DNA of 64,000 bases. Source: Legionella sp. PC1000 (GTDB lineage: Bacteria > Pseudomonadota > Gammaproteobacteria > Legionellales > Legionellaceae). Each line of letters begins with the position of its first letter. Position 1 is the first letter of the stretch. The DNA is taken from assembly GCF_014109805.1 (NCBI RefSeq), contig NZ_CP059400.1, positions 2,822,001-2,886,000 of the forward strand, in the 5' to 3' direction. Shown piece after piece: positions 25,307-35,600 of the stretch. A model generated the notes under the pieces. That model saw only the letters and a list, made by a program, of their open reading frames with translations, searched no databases and was not told the DNA's origin. The position numbers were made by a program, and so were the translations under genes.

Positions 25307-26989
25307 CTACATCAATGACATTGAAGCATTTCCAACTGCATTTTTGTCAATAGCATCCAGATGCGCGAGATCCCTGTTAAGGTCATCGCCTTTTTGTTTT
25401 ATAATTTTGTCCATTTCTTTTACAAAGTTATGTACATCGGCCAGAATAAAATGACGCTTCTTATGTTTTACATAACTAAGATACTGCAAAGCGATTTCTA
25501 CACATTTCTCCGGAGTGTATATTTTATTACCATCCAGTCCTTCTTGATATATTTGCCTCAACGCCTTAGCTACTTTTGGGCCACTCTGTTTCCCTTCAGA
25601 AATATAACGAGCAATTTCTTGAGGATATGTTTTTTGCAATGATTCTTCGGATTTTTTAAACAAAGTATGATGGGAAAATTTACTTAGAGAGCTCATTTGA
25701 ACTTGTTTCGAGATGAGTTCTTTACCAGATGAATCTTCAGAGGACAATTCTTTGCTTTCCAGGCTCATTGGTTTGTCTGCTAAAAATTTGGGGGTACACT
25801 CGATAAACGCAGAAAGAAAATTGCCAAGTAGTAGTCTCCAAGAAGAATCAGACCCTAATTTCATAATTAATTTACCAGCAAGTTGAAAGACTGACTCAAT
25901 TGCTTTTTCTTTCATGGCATAACTCGGGTTAGCATAAATTAAATCCATTTCTTTCATCAAAGTGGATAGCAGATCATGTTCCATCTTATCCTTTTCCAAT
26001 GCAATCTTAGAATGCATCATACGGAGTTCATCAAGTAGTTCGAAAAGCTTTGTCTCATTGGCTGTTAATTTTGTTGTGAATATTGAATCAGGAATTGTAG
26101 AAGTCCAATGAATATCACTTTGATTATTCAAAATCATATCCGGGCTTCTGGATTGAAAAAAGGGACTGCTGCCATTTCTATGAATATGTAATACGAACTC
26201 AGTATCGTAAAATGTATCAATAGTTCCTTTTTCGTTCCGCACCATGCGCTCACCTTGTAGTGCTCGATGTAAAACGAGGAGTGTTTCTTCTGAGCCCCAT
26301 ACATATTCTTTTTGCAGATGCTCTTTATACAGATTCAAATATTTTTCATTATCTGATAAAAAGAAGTGAACTGTTTCATCTCTTAAAATATGATCTAAAA
26401 GCTTTTCTTTATAAACCTTAATCTCTTTTTCAGTAAACGGTTTCTCTTCTTTTTTGAGTTCTTCTTCCTTGATGGCCCACAGGCGTTTAAATTCCTCTAT
26501 AACATGTGGCACTCTTCCAATTGCATGCTCTGTCATCGCAAGATCGGTGCCACTCATCTTATATATTTCAGCTGCCGTGTAATCCGGATTAGTAAATCCA
26601 TGATCAATAAGCTCATACAGTTCTGAACCATTCTCCAGTAGTGCTTGTCGGAAACAAAACTCCAAACCATATTTCGCTGAAGTAAATAATGGGGAGTCAT
26701 GAGGAGACAGTTTAAACTCTCGCAGTGTATATTCAGCAGCCAAATCCCGAGTGGCTTTTCCAAGAATAGGTTCAATAATGGTTTTGATTTCCCGAGAGGT
26801 AAATTGATAATTTGGGTTCTTAGACACTAATGCTCGCAACAGAACTTTATCATCTTCTTTAAGCTTTAACTTGTTAAAAATATTTTCTGTAGTATCAGGA
26901 GCATTTTTAGCCCGTAAATAATACATTAAAGAAATGCTATAAGCGTAGTACATACAATTGCCTTTACCACTATTATCTACATCAAACAT
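25307..26989 (-). CDS. OTU-family deubiquitinase effector (LotC/Lem27-like)
   Basis: A protein of 560 aa (572 if the upstream ATG at 27025 is used). The N-terminal D-N-S-G-K-G-N-C-M-Y-Y-A is the OTU cysteine loop, with Asp, GNC nucleophile and aromatic pair. The catalytic His is in S-D-I-H-W about 282 residues later. The long helical insert between them is typical of the Legionella Lot enzymes, and the Cys-to-His distance is close to that of L. pneumophila LotC (Lpg2529). With the upstream start the Cys is residue 24, as I recall for LotC. AAAGGAG six bases before 26989 supports the shorter form. The C-terminal 250 residues are helical and unassigned. It would remove ubiquitin from host proteins. 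Confidence 0.78.
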   Translation of the reverse strand: MFDVDNSGKGNCMYYAYSISLMYYLRAKNAPDTTENIFNKLKLKEDDKVLLRALVSKNPNYQFTSREIKTIIEPILGKATRDLAAEYTLREFKLSPHDSPLFTSAKYGLEFCFRQALLENGSELYELIDHGFTNPDYTAAEIYKMSGTDLAMTEHAIGRVPHVIEEFKRLWAIKEEELKKEEKPFTEKEIKVYKEKLLDHILRDETVHFFLSDNEKYLNLYKEHLQKEYVWGSEETLLVLHRALQGERMVRNEKGTIDTFYDTEFVLHIHRNGSSPFFQSRSPDMILNNQSDIHWTSTIPDSIFTTKLTANETKLFELLDELRMMHSKIALEKDKMEHDLLSTLMKEMDLIYANPSYAMKEKAIESVFQLAGKLIMKLGSDSSWRLLLGNFLSAFIECTPKFLADKPMSLESKELSSEDSSGKELISKQVQMSSLSKFSHHTLFKKSEESLQKTYPQEIARYISEGKQSGPKVAKALRQIYQEGLDGNKIYTPEKCVEIALQYLSYVKHKKRHFILADVHNFVKEMDKIIKQKGDDLNRDLAHLDAIDKNAVGNASMSLM

Positions 26990-27508
26990 ATTGACTCCTT
27001 TTTTTGTTTTTATATTCCTCGACATTCTTATGTAAACTTTACATTGGCAGTTTATAAATTATGATTTGGATCGGTTTATAAAAGAGAACGCTATTTAAAT
27101 CTAAACTATTTTCTTTATTGCTAATGGATTCTTAATCCTCTGCATCAAGTACAGAATGGTTTTATGATTGGAGAGATTATCCTTTTGTATGATGGGAACG
27201 AAACACATTGACATAACATTAGTCCTTTAGTTTTTATTTCGCTTAACTTGTAATCTATACGATCAAAATGGCATGCGCAATACTTTTATACCATTATCAG
27301 TTCAAAAAGTATTAATTATGGTAGTCATTGATTTTTATGAGAATTTTTTGACCGACCCATTAGGTTAGAATGGACAAAATAACCTTCCATTTTGCTGGGC
27401 AGTTAAGGCCAAAGGATTGTCAGTTCTGGCTAGACCTTTGATCTATTACCCTTTACTACTCCGCCCCACGGCTTAACCGCCCAGCAATGGATGGATTTTC
27501 TTTTGTCC
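26990..27508. other. Gene-free stretch upstream of the OTU gene
   Basis: It holds the alternative OTU start (27025), a near-palindrome TGTAAACTTTACA at 27031-27043 that could be an operator, and a long inverted repeat at 27387-27490. No gene was seen. Confidence 0.5.
27387..27490. repeat. 104-bp inverted repeat
   Basis: CCATTTTGCTGGGCAGTTAA at 27387 pairs, with a few mismatches, with TTAACCGCCCAGCAATGG ending at 27490, leaving about 60 bases between. It differs from the main repeat family. It may be a separate small MITE or a structured RNA. Confidence 0.5.
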
Positions 27509-28153
27509 CTAAAAAGAAGGCTTACACTCAGGATGAGCCTCTGCATAGGAAGGAATATTTTCCTTATTTATTGTTTTATCCTTAGAATAGATTATATTTA
27601 AATTTCTTCGATCCGTTTGTTTCCCTTCAAGGTTCACTAAATAGGCTTCCATATTATAAATATGTAACGTGACGCTCACCCCTTCTCCTAAAGCTTTTCT
27701 TCGCTTGAGTTGATGGACAAATACTCCGCTTAAGTCATCGCGATTGCTGTGGAATTGATAACGATCAACACGATTCACAAGTTGCGCAGAGCATTCACTA
27801 GTAGGTTGGTAGTATTTCTCGGATACAGGCCCCTCTAGAACAGTAACAGTGCCTTTGTATTTGTGGTCATGTATTGTTGTTTTTTGCCTCGGTGCAAATG
27901 CAAATACCCATATGGAGAAAGGATTGGATTTATCAGGATGATCATAAAGAAGATATCGGCCAACACCATTTGGCATCACTGTAGTTGCATCAGCAGGCTT
28001 ATAGGTACTGGGATCGAGTTTTAGTGTACCCTCTGCAAGTTTCTGAGCTAAAGAAGTTGAAACCGTCTCATAAGTTACTGCATCTAACTCAGTTATTGCT
28101 TTGATTATTGTTTCTCTATTTTTTTGTTTTATTCCATCAATTTTTTTAAACAT
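27509..28153 (-). CDS. Cysteine-dioxygenase-like cupin
   Basis: A 214-aa cupin of the cysteine dioxygenase type. The iron site is seen in APRQKTTIHDHKYKGTVTVLEGPVSEKYY (H-x-H in a double-stranded beta-helix) with the third His in VSVTLHIYN. An N-terminal helix bundle precedes the barrel as in the family. Members oxidise cysteine or 3-mercaptopropionate with O2 to sulfinates. The thiol substrate cannot be told here. It lies between two effector genes on the same strand but 483 bases from the OTU start, so it need not be co-transcribed with it. The ATG at 28153 follows AAGGAAGGG. Confidence 0.75.
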   Translation of the reverse strand: MFKKIDGIKQKNRETIIKAITELDAVTYETVSTSLAQKLAEGTLKLDPSTYKPADATTVMPNGVGRYLLYDHPDKSNPFSIWVFAFAPRQKTTIHDHKYKGTVTVLEGPVSEKYYQPTSECSAQLVNRVDRYQFHSNRDDLSGVFVHQLKRRKALGEGVSVTLHIYNMEAYLVNLEGKQTDRRNLNIIYSKDKTINKENIPSYAEAHPECKPSF

Positions 28154-28213
28154 GTCCCTTCCTTACTTAATTATCCCTGCTTAAAGCTCATTAAGATTGA
28201 TAGCCCCCATGGT

Positions 28214-30733
28214 TCAAACAGTACTGGGTAGTGATAATCTGCTGGATGACCTGGAACTATCGTCATTGCGATTGTTATTAACCAATAAAGCTTCTGATTT
28301 ATGCCGACTAAAAAAAAGCGACCTGTTTACCATCTGAGACTTCACCTCACCCACTTTATTAAATAGGATATTAACTATGTGGATTGCTTCATTTAAAATA
28401 GTTGATTTTTGCGAGGTGTCAAATGTTTTTAGAGCATCATATAGAGTGATATGTGCTTGCTCTGATAAAGAACTATCGGATAAACGGACCTTTAATGCAT
28501 GAGTGTAAAAAAGGTTTAACGCCTTAGTGGATTGAAGATCGATGCATTCCATCCTTTTCCTATCATAAAAATTTTTTAAGACAAGCAGGTCATCAAGAGG
28601 CAATTCGTCACTTTGGGATTCTATTATTGCTTGCCAAAGGATTTTATCAGCTGAAATTTTTTCATAGAGCATCCTGTCCGTAACATCCGCCTCTTTTTTA
28701 TCAGTTTGTGCCACAAAATTATCCATCTCCATTAAAGAACCGTTACTTTTTTCTAATATGAGAAGGCTTTCGTCCATTTGCTTCAGTCCCAACTCAAGAC
28801 TGTACCGACGTTGCAAGCTTCTAAAGTCATCCTGAATTTGATTTAAGACCGATGCAAGCTCCTTCTGCAAAAATTCTGGCAGATTTTCAAAAAGATTATT
28901 TAGTTTATCCATTACGACTCTCTTTGTAGCAAATTGAGATATGGATGACGATTCACTAACTAAAGTTAAAAATAAAGTATAATCTTCATGACATTTTCGT
29001 AACTTAACAATGTAATCATTTATTTTCTCTTGATAGAGTATTTCGTATTCTTCAGTTAGAGCTTGATTCATACGCGCCCAAAGTTCAGGATTTTTCAGAA
29101 CTATTCCGATGAGAAAACTCGAACTTATAAATTCCATTTCATTGAGACAAACCCGTGCAAGTTGTGTCCCCGACATTAAGAAAAGCATATCGTGCATCTC
29201 TTGCAGAAACATATGATGAACCGCATTCAGATCAAGTAGGTATGTTTTTAAAGCATCAAACAAAAAATGGATGGAAGATCCACTGGCGAGCATTGTAGTG
29301 GTTTGGGTGCTTTGCAGCACTCTAATAGTAATAATGGCGTTAAAACCCATGGTTAATACTGTTTCAACAAGTTGCCAGTACGGCTTTTTGTAAGAAATAC
29401 GTGACTCTGCATAAGAGGAGCATGGTTTTAAATCCATGTCTAAAGTAAACTGCTTCCGGAAAGAATCGCTTATTGATAAAGATTGCGTCTGATCCTCTAC
29501 ATAAGCGCACTGTTCTAAGTGTTCTACTTGACGCAATAAGGCCTCCATAAAAAAATTATATTGTTCGACTAATTTAGTGCGATCAATACTGTTAAAATCA
29601 AAAATACTGCGTTCATCAGATAAAGAAAGTATACTCAGCCAAATACTCATTTGCTGATTAAAAGGAATAACGCTATTCACGGGTAATCCAATAGCCGTTG
29701 GTATGCTTTCTGCATATATAATTTGTGGTAAATCCGATTCCGCTTCAGTAACTGGAAAATCCTGAAGAACGGTCATCTTTTCTAATCGATTAAATAAAAT
29801 ATGCGCCAAATCTCGTGCAAATTGCTGCTCTTCCTCACCAAAATTGATTTTTTCAAAAGACTTAATACATAAATATTTAGCTAACTCTAATTTAGTCTTG
29901 TTATCAACTAAATCGACTGGGAGTTGTCTTAAAACAGAGTTAATCATCTCAACAAACAATATTTCATCTACTTTTTTTTGTAATAGACTCGCCTGTTCAG
30001 CAATGGCCGGGAACAATCCTTTTATTTTTTTGTAATTGAGAAAATACCCTTTGGTGTATCCTTTATGATTGAACCATCCTTGATACTCTAATGGATTCAA
30101 AAGATTTTCATTATTCTTTTTATGGCCGTAATAACGGAATGCGGCTCCCCAATCAATACGAGCAAACTGAATAAACATCATTTCAACTGCTGACAGGACA
30201 TCCAAGCAAACCACATTCCCACTGTGCACGCTATGATCGCCTAGGAGCAAAGAAAACATCAATACAATCGCAAGACCAAAGTATGATTTTAATTGGGTGA
30301 GTAGTAAGTAGGATTGGGGACCGTAAAACATTTCCACTAAAGGATCTCTATCAGAACCATCTCGATAGCCTGTGCCAATGATTTTATATAATTCTTGAAA
30401 GTCGATTTTAGGCTGAATCAGCCCGTAACTGCCGTCTTCAAATTGAATCAGTTGAGCACAAATGAATGATGCATGATATATTTTATCAATCAACTCGCGA
30501 CGGATACATTCTTGAAGCAATAAACCTGCAAACAATTCTGTGAACAATTCTCTAGAGTCTTTAGGTTTTTTTATAAAATATTCCATTCCGTCCGAATCAC
30601 GATAAAAGCCATCTACTTCCCCTTGATTTTTACCGCTGTTCTTATTTTTAAATTTAGTTAATACCTTACCTTTATAAATTAGCATCCCTAACTCGAACGA
30701 AGACTCATACAAATCATTTTTATCATTTATCAA
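28214..30733 (-). CDS. Large kinase-fold effector, LepB-like N-terminal domain
   Basis: An 839-aa soluble protein. Residues about 18-205 read like an atypical kinase lobe pair seen in Legionella effectors: VDGFYRDSDGMEYFIKKPKD (Lys55/56 as ATP-binding candidates), ELFTELFAGLLLQE (Glu of helix C), the catalytic loop G165-D-H-S-V-H-S-G-N173, and R-I-D-W-G at 192-196 as the metal-binding motif. LepB carries such an N-terminal domain with PI4-kinase activity, and Lpg2603 has a related kinase fold. The remaining 600 residues are helical and might hold a GAP or membrane-binding domain, but no LepB-GAP signature was recognised. The tail is Ser/Arg-rich. Effector status is inferred. Confidence 0.6.
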   Translation of the reverse strand: MINDKNDLYESSFELGMLIYKGKVLTKFKNKNSGKNQGEVDGFYRDSDGMEYFIKKPKDSRELFTELFAGLLLQECIRRELIDKIYHASFICAQLIQFEDGSYGLIQPKIDFQELYKIIGTGYRDGSDRDPLVEMFYGPQSYLLLTQLKSYFGLAIVLMFSLLLGDHSVHSGNVVCLDVLSAVEMMFIQFARIDWGAAFRYYGHKKNNENLLNPLEYQGWFNHKGYTKGYFLNYKKIKGLFPAIAEQASLLQKKVDEILFVEMINSVLRQLPVDLVDNKTKLELAKYLCIKSFEKINFGEEEQQFARDLAHILFNRLEKMTVLQDFPVTEAESDLPQIIYAESIPTAIGLPVNSVIPFNQQMSIWLSILSLSDERSIFDFNSIDRTKLVEQYNFFMEALLRQVEHLEQCAYVEDQTQSLSISDSFRKQFTLDMDLKPCSSYAESRISYKKPYWQLVETVLTMGFNAIITIRVLQSTQTTTMLASGSSIHFLFDALKTYLLDLNAVHHMFLQEMHDMLFLMSGTQLARVCLNEMEFISSSFLIGIVLKNPELWARMNQALTEEYEILYQEKINDYIVKLRKCHEDYTLFLTLVSESSSISQFATKRVVMDKLNNLFENLPEFLQKELASVLNQIQDDFRSLQRRYSLELGLKQMDESLLILEKSNGSLMEMDNFVAQTDKKEADVTDRMLYEKISADKILWQAIIESQSDELPLDDLLVLKNFYDRKRMECIDLQSTKALNLFYTHALKVRLSDSSLSEQAHITLYDALKTFDTSQKSTILNEAIHIVNILFNKVGEVKSQMVNRSLFFSRHKSEALLVNNNRNDDSSRSSSRLSLPSTV

Positions 30734-30813
30734 ACGTTTGAGAAAGTTTTATAACCATGATCTTAAATAAATATGATGTAATTTAAGTGAAAGAAAAAAG
30801 TGTTTTTTGTGTT

Positions 30814-31761
30814 CTATAAATTTATTGCTTTAAAAACTGATTTCGCAATTTGGATGTCTTGCACGGCAAGGCCAGTTAAGTCTGCAATTGTAATCTGTGA
30901 ATCATTGGTTCTACCCTCCTTTACCCCGGATATAACCTGACCCAATTCAATTAAGTTTCTTTCATTAATTATTTTTTTATGGATGGCATGCGATATATCT
31001 CCGCGTTCAATACATTGTTTTATACTATCTGCAACGATAACATCTGCATTTTTAAAAATATTTTCATCCAGTTCTTGTTTTTTGGGAGTATCCGCTCCAA
31101 CTGCGGTGACATGAGTCCCTTTTTTTATTTGATGTGCAAATAAAAGCGGTGAGGTAGAAGGTGTAGTGGTGATTATGAAATTGCAAGATGATGCTACCTC
31201 TGCAATTGTTTCCGTAGTTTTTACTTGAAAGCCGCTAAGTTCCATTTCAGTCTTGAATTCAATAAGGTTCGATCTGTTTCTTCCAGATACCACAACTTCT
31301 CTACAGTGAACAATATTTTTCAAATAGTATAATTGCAATTTAGCTTGAGTACCTGTTCCAATAATACCAATTTTGTTAACGCGACGTGGGGCAAAATATT
31401 TCGCTACAATAGCGCCAGCTGCTGCTGTTCTTAAATCAGTAAGATAGCCTTCATCCAGCAAAATACCACAAAGAATCCCTGTTTTTTGACTAAAAATCAG
31501 CATCAGTCCATAGCTCGAAGGTAAATGTAATTTGGGATTCTCATAAAACCCCGAGGCCACTTTAATAACATAATAGTCTTCACCCAGAATATACCCATAT
31601 TTAATATGAACATCTCCAGGAGGATTATTGAAAAGAAGTTCACCAACTGGTGGTAAAACAGTTTCTCCATTGGAATATACGATAAATCCTTGTTCTACAG
31701 CAGGAATAATATCGATTTTTTCCAAAATTTTTTTAATTTGCTCAAGGTAAATTATCTTCAT
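30814..31761 (-). CDS. Ornithine cyclodeaminase / mu-crystallin family protein
   Basis: A 315-aa NAD(P)-dependent enzyme, the usual family length. The N-terminal dimer region is followed by VHIKYGYILGEDYYVIKVASGF, LDEGYLTDLRTAAAGAIVAKYFAP (the Asp-Leu-Arg-Thr-Ala signature), and the Rossmann loop IGIIGTGTQAKLQL. Late motifs GTHVTAVGADTPKKQELDE and LTGLAVQDIQIA fit as well. Family members deaminate ornithine to proline or reduce cyclic imines. The argF gene is far away, so a link to arginine metabolism is only possible. No ribosome site is obvious. It may also be a siderophore-type diaminopropionate enzyme, but no partner gene is present. Confidence 0.85.
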   Translation of the reverse strand: MKIIYLEQIKKILEKIDIIPAVEQGFIVYSNGETVLPPVGELLFNNPPGDVHIKYGYILGEDYYVIKVASGFYENPKLHLPSSYGLMLIFSQKTGILCGILLDEGYLTDLRTAAAGAIVAKYFAPRRVNKIGIIGTGTQAKLQLYYLKNIVHCREVVVSGRNRSNLIEFKTEMELSGFQVKTTETIAEVASSCNFIITTTPSTSPLLFAHQIKKGTHVTAVGADTPKKQELDENIFKNADVIVADSIKQCIERGDISHAIHKKIINERNLIELGQVISGVKEGRTNDSQITIADLTGLAVQDIQIAKSVFKAINL

Positions 31762-32125
31762 TTTTATTGAACCAGAATTTTTTAGAGATACGACAGTGGA
31801 TTATTTTTTTATTCATTATAGTCTAAATTAGACTTATATGTAAAATATTTACTATGGGGATAAAATTATAAGTTGAAAAAAATACGGAACCGAGAATTTA
31901 TGTATCCTAAGGTATCGTCAGTTTGGATAAGAAACCTCCACTAATTTTTTTCGCCTACGTACTGCGCTTTATGCGCGCTATCCAGGAGTCTTTAAAAAAA
32001 TTCAGCAGTATCTTAAAATATCGCTCTGGATACCACGCATAAGCGCGGTAAGTAGAGAGATTTAAATCAACAAGTCGACGATACCTCAAGTCACTATATC
32101 CATATGAGCATAAGAACCAAACACG
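31762..32125. other. Gene-free stretch with a repeat element
   Basis: Divergent promoters for the cyclodeaminase and release-factor-like genes should lie here. The plus-strand half is occupied by an inverted-repeat element (31906-32090). No gene was seen. Confidence 0.5.
31906..32090. repeat. Inverted-repeat element, copy at 31.9 kb
   Basis: The left end CTAAGGTATCGTCAGTTT and the right end AAGTCGACGATACCTCAAG are imperfect inverted copies. Inside are CGCCTACGTACTGCGCTTTA, TGCGCGCTATCCAGG and the inverted CTGGATACCACGCATAAGCG. It is more degenerate than the 25.1-kb copy. Confidence 0.6.
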
Positions 32126-32530
32126 ATGATTAATAAAGAAAAATGGGATAAATTAACCGAGTTAATGGTTCAACTTCATATTAGGAGTGATGATCTCATC
32201 GAAAAATTTATTGTGGGTAGTGGGAAAGGAGGTCAGAAACTCCATAAAACCGCCTCGACAGTTTATTTGAAACATATCCCTTCCGGTTTGGAAATAAAAT
32301 GTCAGGAGTCTAGAAGCCGCGAAGACAATCGATATTTTGCAAGAATACGGCTTTGTGAAAAATTACATTCAGCCGTGAGTGAGGAAAAAACAAAAGAACA
32401 ACAAAAAATTGAAAAATTAAAACGCCAAAAGAAAAGACGATCAAGGCGAGCTAAGCAGAAAATTTTAGAAGAAAAATCCAGACAAAGCAAAATAAAGGTA
32501 CTAAGAAAAAAACCTGAATCCTGCGAATAA
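32126..32530 (+). CDS. Release-factor-like ribosome rescue protein (GGQ domain)
   Basis: A 134-aa protein with the class-I release factor catalytic domain only: G-S-G-K-G-G-Q-K-L-H-K around residues 31-41 (the GGQ loop), then TVYLKHIPSGLEIKCQESRSREDNR. The C-terminal 50 residues are very basic (KLKRQKKRRSRRAKQK...), like the ribosome-binding tails of ArfB/ICT1 and of mitochondrial MTRFR proteins. Such proteins hydrolyse peptidyl-tRNA on stalled ribosomes. It is shorter than RF1/RF2 and lacks the stop-codon reading domains. It is a single gene and the upstream repeat ends only 36 bases before the ATG. Family secure, precise subfamily open. Confidence 0.85.
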   Translation: MINKEKWDKLTELMVQLHIRSDDLIEKFIVGSGKGGQKLHKTASTVYLKHIPSGLEIKCQESRSREDNRYFARIRLCEKLHSAVSEEKTKEQQKIEKLKRQKKRRSRRAKQKILEEKSRQSKIKVLRKKPESCE

Positions 32531-32686
32531 CCCTTTACTTACTCTTTGCCCAAATTCAAGGATGAATGTATCAAGCCATGGTATTCCAAGAAAACTTGAC
32601 ACGATTGGTAAAATCCCATAATTAGTATATATTTTATAAATATTGTATTATTTTTAATCAAGTCGCATTTGGAAATGGAGTTCGAA

Positions 32687-35600
32687 ATGGGATACCGAGA
32701 CGGATTAAAATTCCAATTTACAAAAATGGATGCATTGCACGCTCTAAGTCAACCTGTTTCTTCCTTGCTTGGAGTTTCAACTCAAACAGAACAAACCTTA
32801 AATAAATTAGGTATTAAAACGATTTACGATTTAGCAACAAGCCCTTTATTCCAGATTGCTCATGATATTGCTGCTGCAGCAAATGGAGTGGGAAACTCAA
32901 TCGTTGCTCGTGCAGGAAAGATTTCTTCGAGTTTTATCACGGCAGACTCACCACAAACTCCAGATGCTTTAGTTGGAGAAAAAATTAGTGTCTTTAGAGA
33001 TATTGGCACTGTGCTTGTTTCTGAAATAGAAACAAACTTGCAAGTTGAAACCGTTGGTGATTTGGGTCGATGGCCTCCATTCTGTGCCGCTCAAGTTATA
33101 TTAAGTGTTGGAGTTCCGGACCTAAATCAGGAGGGAGAAGAAAAGGGAAGTGAATTAGTTCCGCGCCTAGGCGAATATCCGACTGAACGGCATTTTTATC
33201 GTTCGGTAGTTATCGATCAGGTTACACCGCAACAAACAACTGATTTAAAAACGGCAGGTGCTATTGACATCTCTCCCACTGTTTCCTCTGATTTTGGTTT
33301 TAAAGCTCCGGCGGTAGGAGCGATATTAACCTTTGCCCAATCTTGGTTTGCCCAAGGAGTAACTTTAGGTAATTTATTACATAGCGTTGCACTGGCACCC
33401 GGTGAAAGCACTCGTATTGCAGTCATGGACTGGTCACGACAAGTCAAAGCATCCGGACAAGAAACGATTGCAGAATCGGAAAAACTAACTAATACGACTA
33501 CTCACAATCGCGCGATTAGTGAAGTGCAGGATGCAGTAGCCACAGAAGTTCAAACAGGCTTTTCAAAAACGAGTGGTAGCTCAACTACTTCAGCAGGTGG
33601 TGGCGGTTTGGGATTAAGCTTAGGCCCCTTAACTTTAGGCGGAAGTGGCTCTTCCGCTACTTCAAGCTCCAATGCTGAAAGCTTTTCAACTTCATCAGGT
33701 ACCCGTAATCTGGCTGCAACTATGAATCAACGAGTTGCAGATTCAACACAACAAGCTGCATCCTCAGTACGCGATCGTCGGGCCTCAATCGTTAAAGAAG
33801 TTTCCGAAGAGGAACATCAAACAGTATCTACTCGCATTATCGCTAACTACAATCATATGCATGCCTTAACAATTCAATACTTTGAGGTCATCGAAATTTA
33901 CCGGGTTAATGTGCAATTACAGCAAGTGGAACGTTGTCTTTTTGTCCCCATGAAATTAATTAAATTTGATGAAGCAACAATTAAACGCTACCAAGGGATC
34001 CTTGCCAATGCAGCCATAAACCAGCGCGCAAAAGAATTATTAAATAGAGAATTCGGTTCTGTAATTATTCAACCCGTCCTACCCCTTCGTCCAACACGTT
34101 CCGTGTTCGATCGCGTAGCAGTGCTTGATCGAATGGCTGCACTAAACGTTTCTGCGCGATCGTCTACGAATGCAACAAACGCTACAGAGGTTGGGGAGAA
34201 TGCTCCCTCAGCTGCGACAACAGAGCCTGCAGCCCCACCCGCAGCTACTCTAACAAGTGGACCTTATTGGATAAATGATGAATTAATACGAGCCTCACGT
34301 ATTACTCTGGCGGGCATCACAAAGCCAGGAACAAACAATATCTCGTTACCCGGTGAAACTGTATTTTATGGAATTTCACTGGATCTTACAGCTCAAAATC
34401 GTTCATCTATTTCCATTACCGCAGTTAATGTAGATTTGCAATCCGGTAACCTAATTAAATTAAACAGTATCAGTCCGATTACCTGGATTTCTACTGAATC
34501 GATTCCAATTCAAGAATTAGCTGCAATTAGGATTACGTCGGCGAATACAAGTTACTTAACAGGAAGGTTAACTCTGCAGCTCAGTTACAACAGTGCAAAG
34601 TTTCCTATTAGTTTACCTGTTGAAGTGAGCCCTAATGCAGTAGAGTTACAACTTTGTCGCTTTTTAGTCAACCAAAGTGATGAAACAGAATTAGAAATGC
34701 ACCTGGAGAAAAACCGGTTGCATTACAGTCAAGCGATTTGGCGTGCATTGGATCCTTCACAAATTTCCTTGCTTTTATCAGCATATACTTTTGAAGGTAA
34801 ACCAATTGGGGATTTAATTGATCCAAATCCTATCATGGTGGCAGGTAATTACTTAGTATTTCGCATGCCCAGCTTTATCACGGCTGTGGGTATTGAAGAT
34901 ACTGTATCGGATACAGAAGATGAGGCTCATAAAAAATGGCGGGGTTGGTTAAAAGATCGTGGCTTAATATTAGGTGCGAATACAGCAGTCGAACAACTTA
35001 TTCCTATTCCAACAGGTGGTGTCTTTGCTGAAGCAGTACTGGGTCGTTCTAATTGCGCGGAACGCCTTGATGCCACTCGCTTCTGGAATTGGCAAGATTC
35101 ACCTATACCGCTACAACCACCCGAAATTGCAGCAATTCAAATGGAATCTCGTGCTCAACCAGTTGATGCTACCCCTGGCCAACTGGGGGCACCTGTTCTA
35201 AATATTATGAATCCTACGACACTTCCTGATCCAACGGGTGTCGGAGCCATATTAAATGCTGTTCAAAATGGCAACATGTTCCGTGATATGGCGGGACTTG
35301 CATCCACTGCCGCATTAGCCCAGGCTTTAGGAAGCAACTCAACCAGCGCAGGCATTGAGGCAGGGAGACAAGCAGCAGCTAATTTAGCTGTCGCAGCCCA
35401 AAAAGACATTGAAGAAAAGAAAATTGCTGCGCAACTAGCCCTGGCTGCAATGGGATTACCTTCAGCGAATGCTGGCTCAACTAAAAATATCTCTGAGGGC
35501 GGTGCCTTATTAAATACTGCTACAGAGATGGATAAGCGCTCACCAAGATCAGCACCTTCTAACTCTCCGAATGTAGGCGGTAGCGGTTCAATAGAGGATT

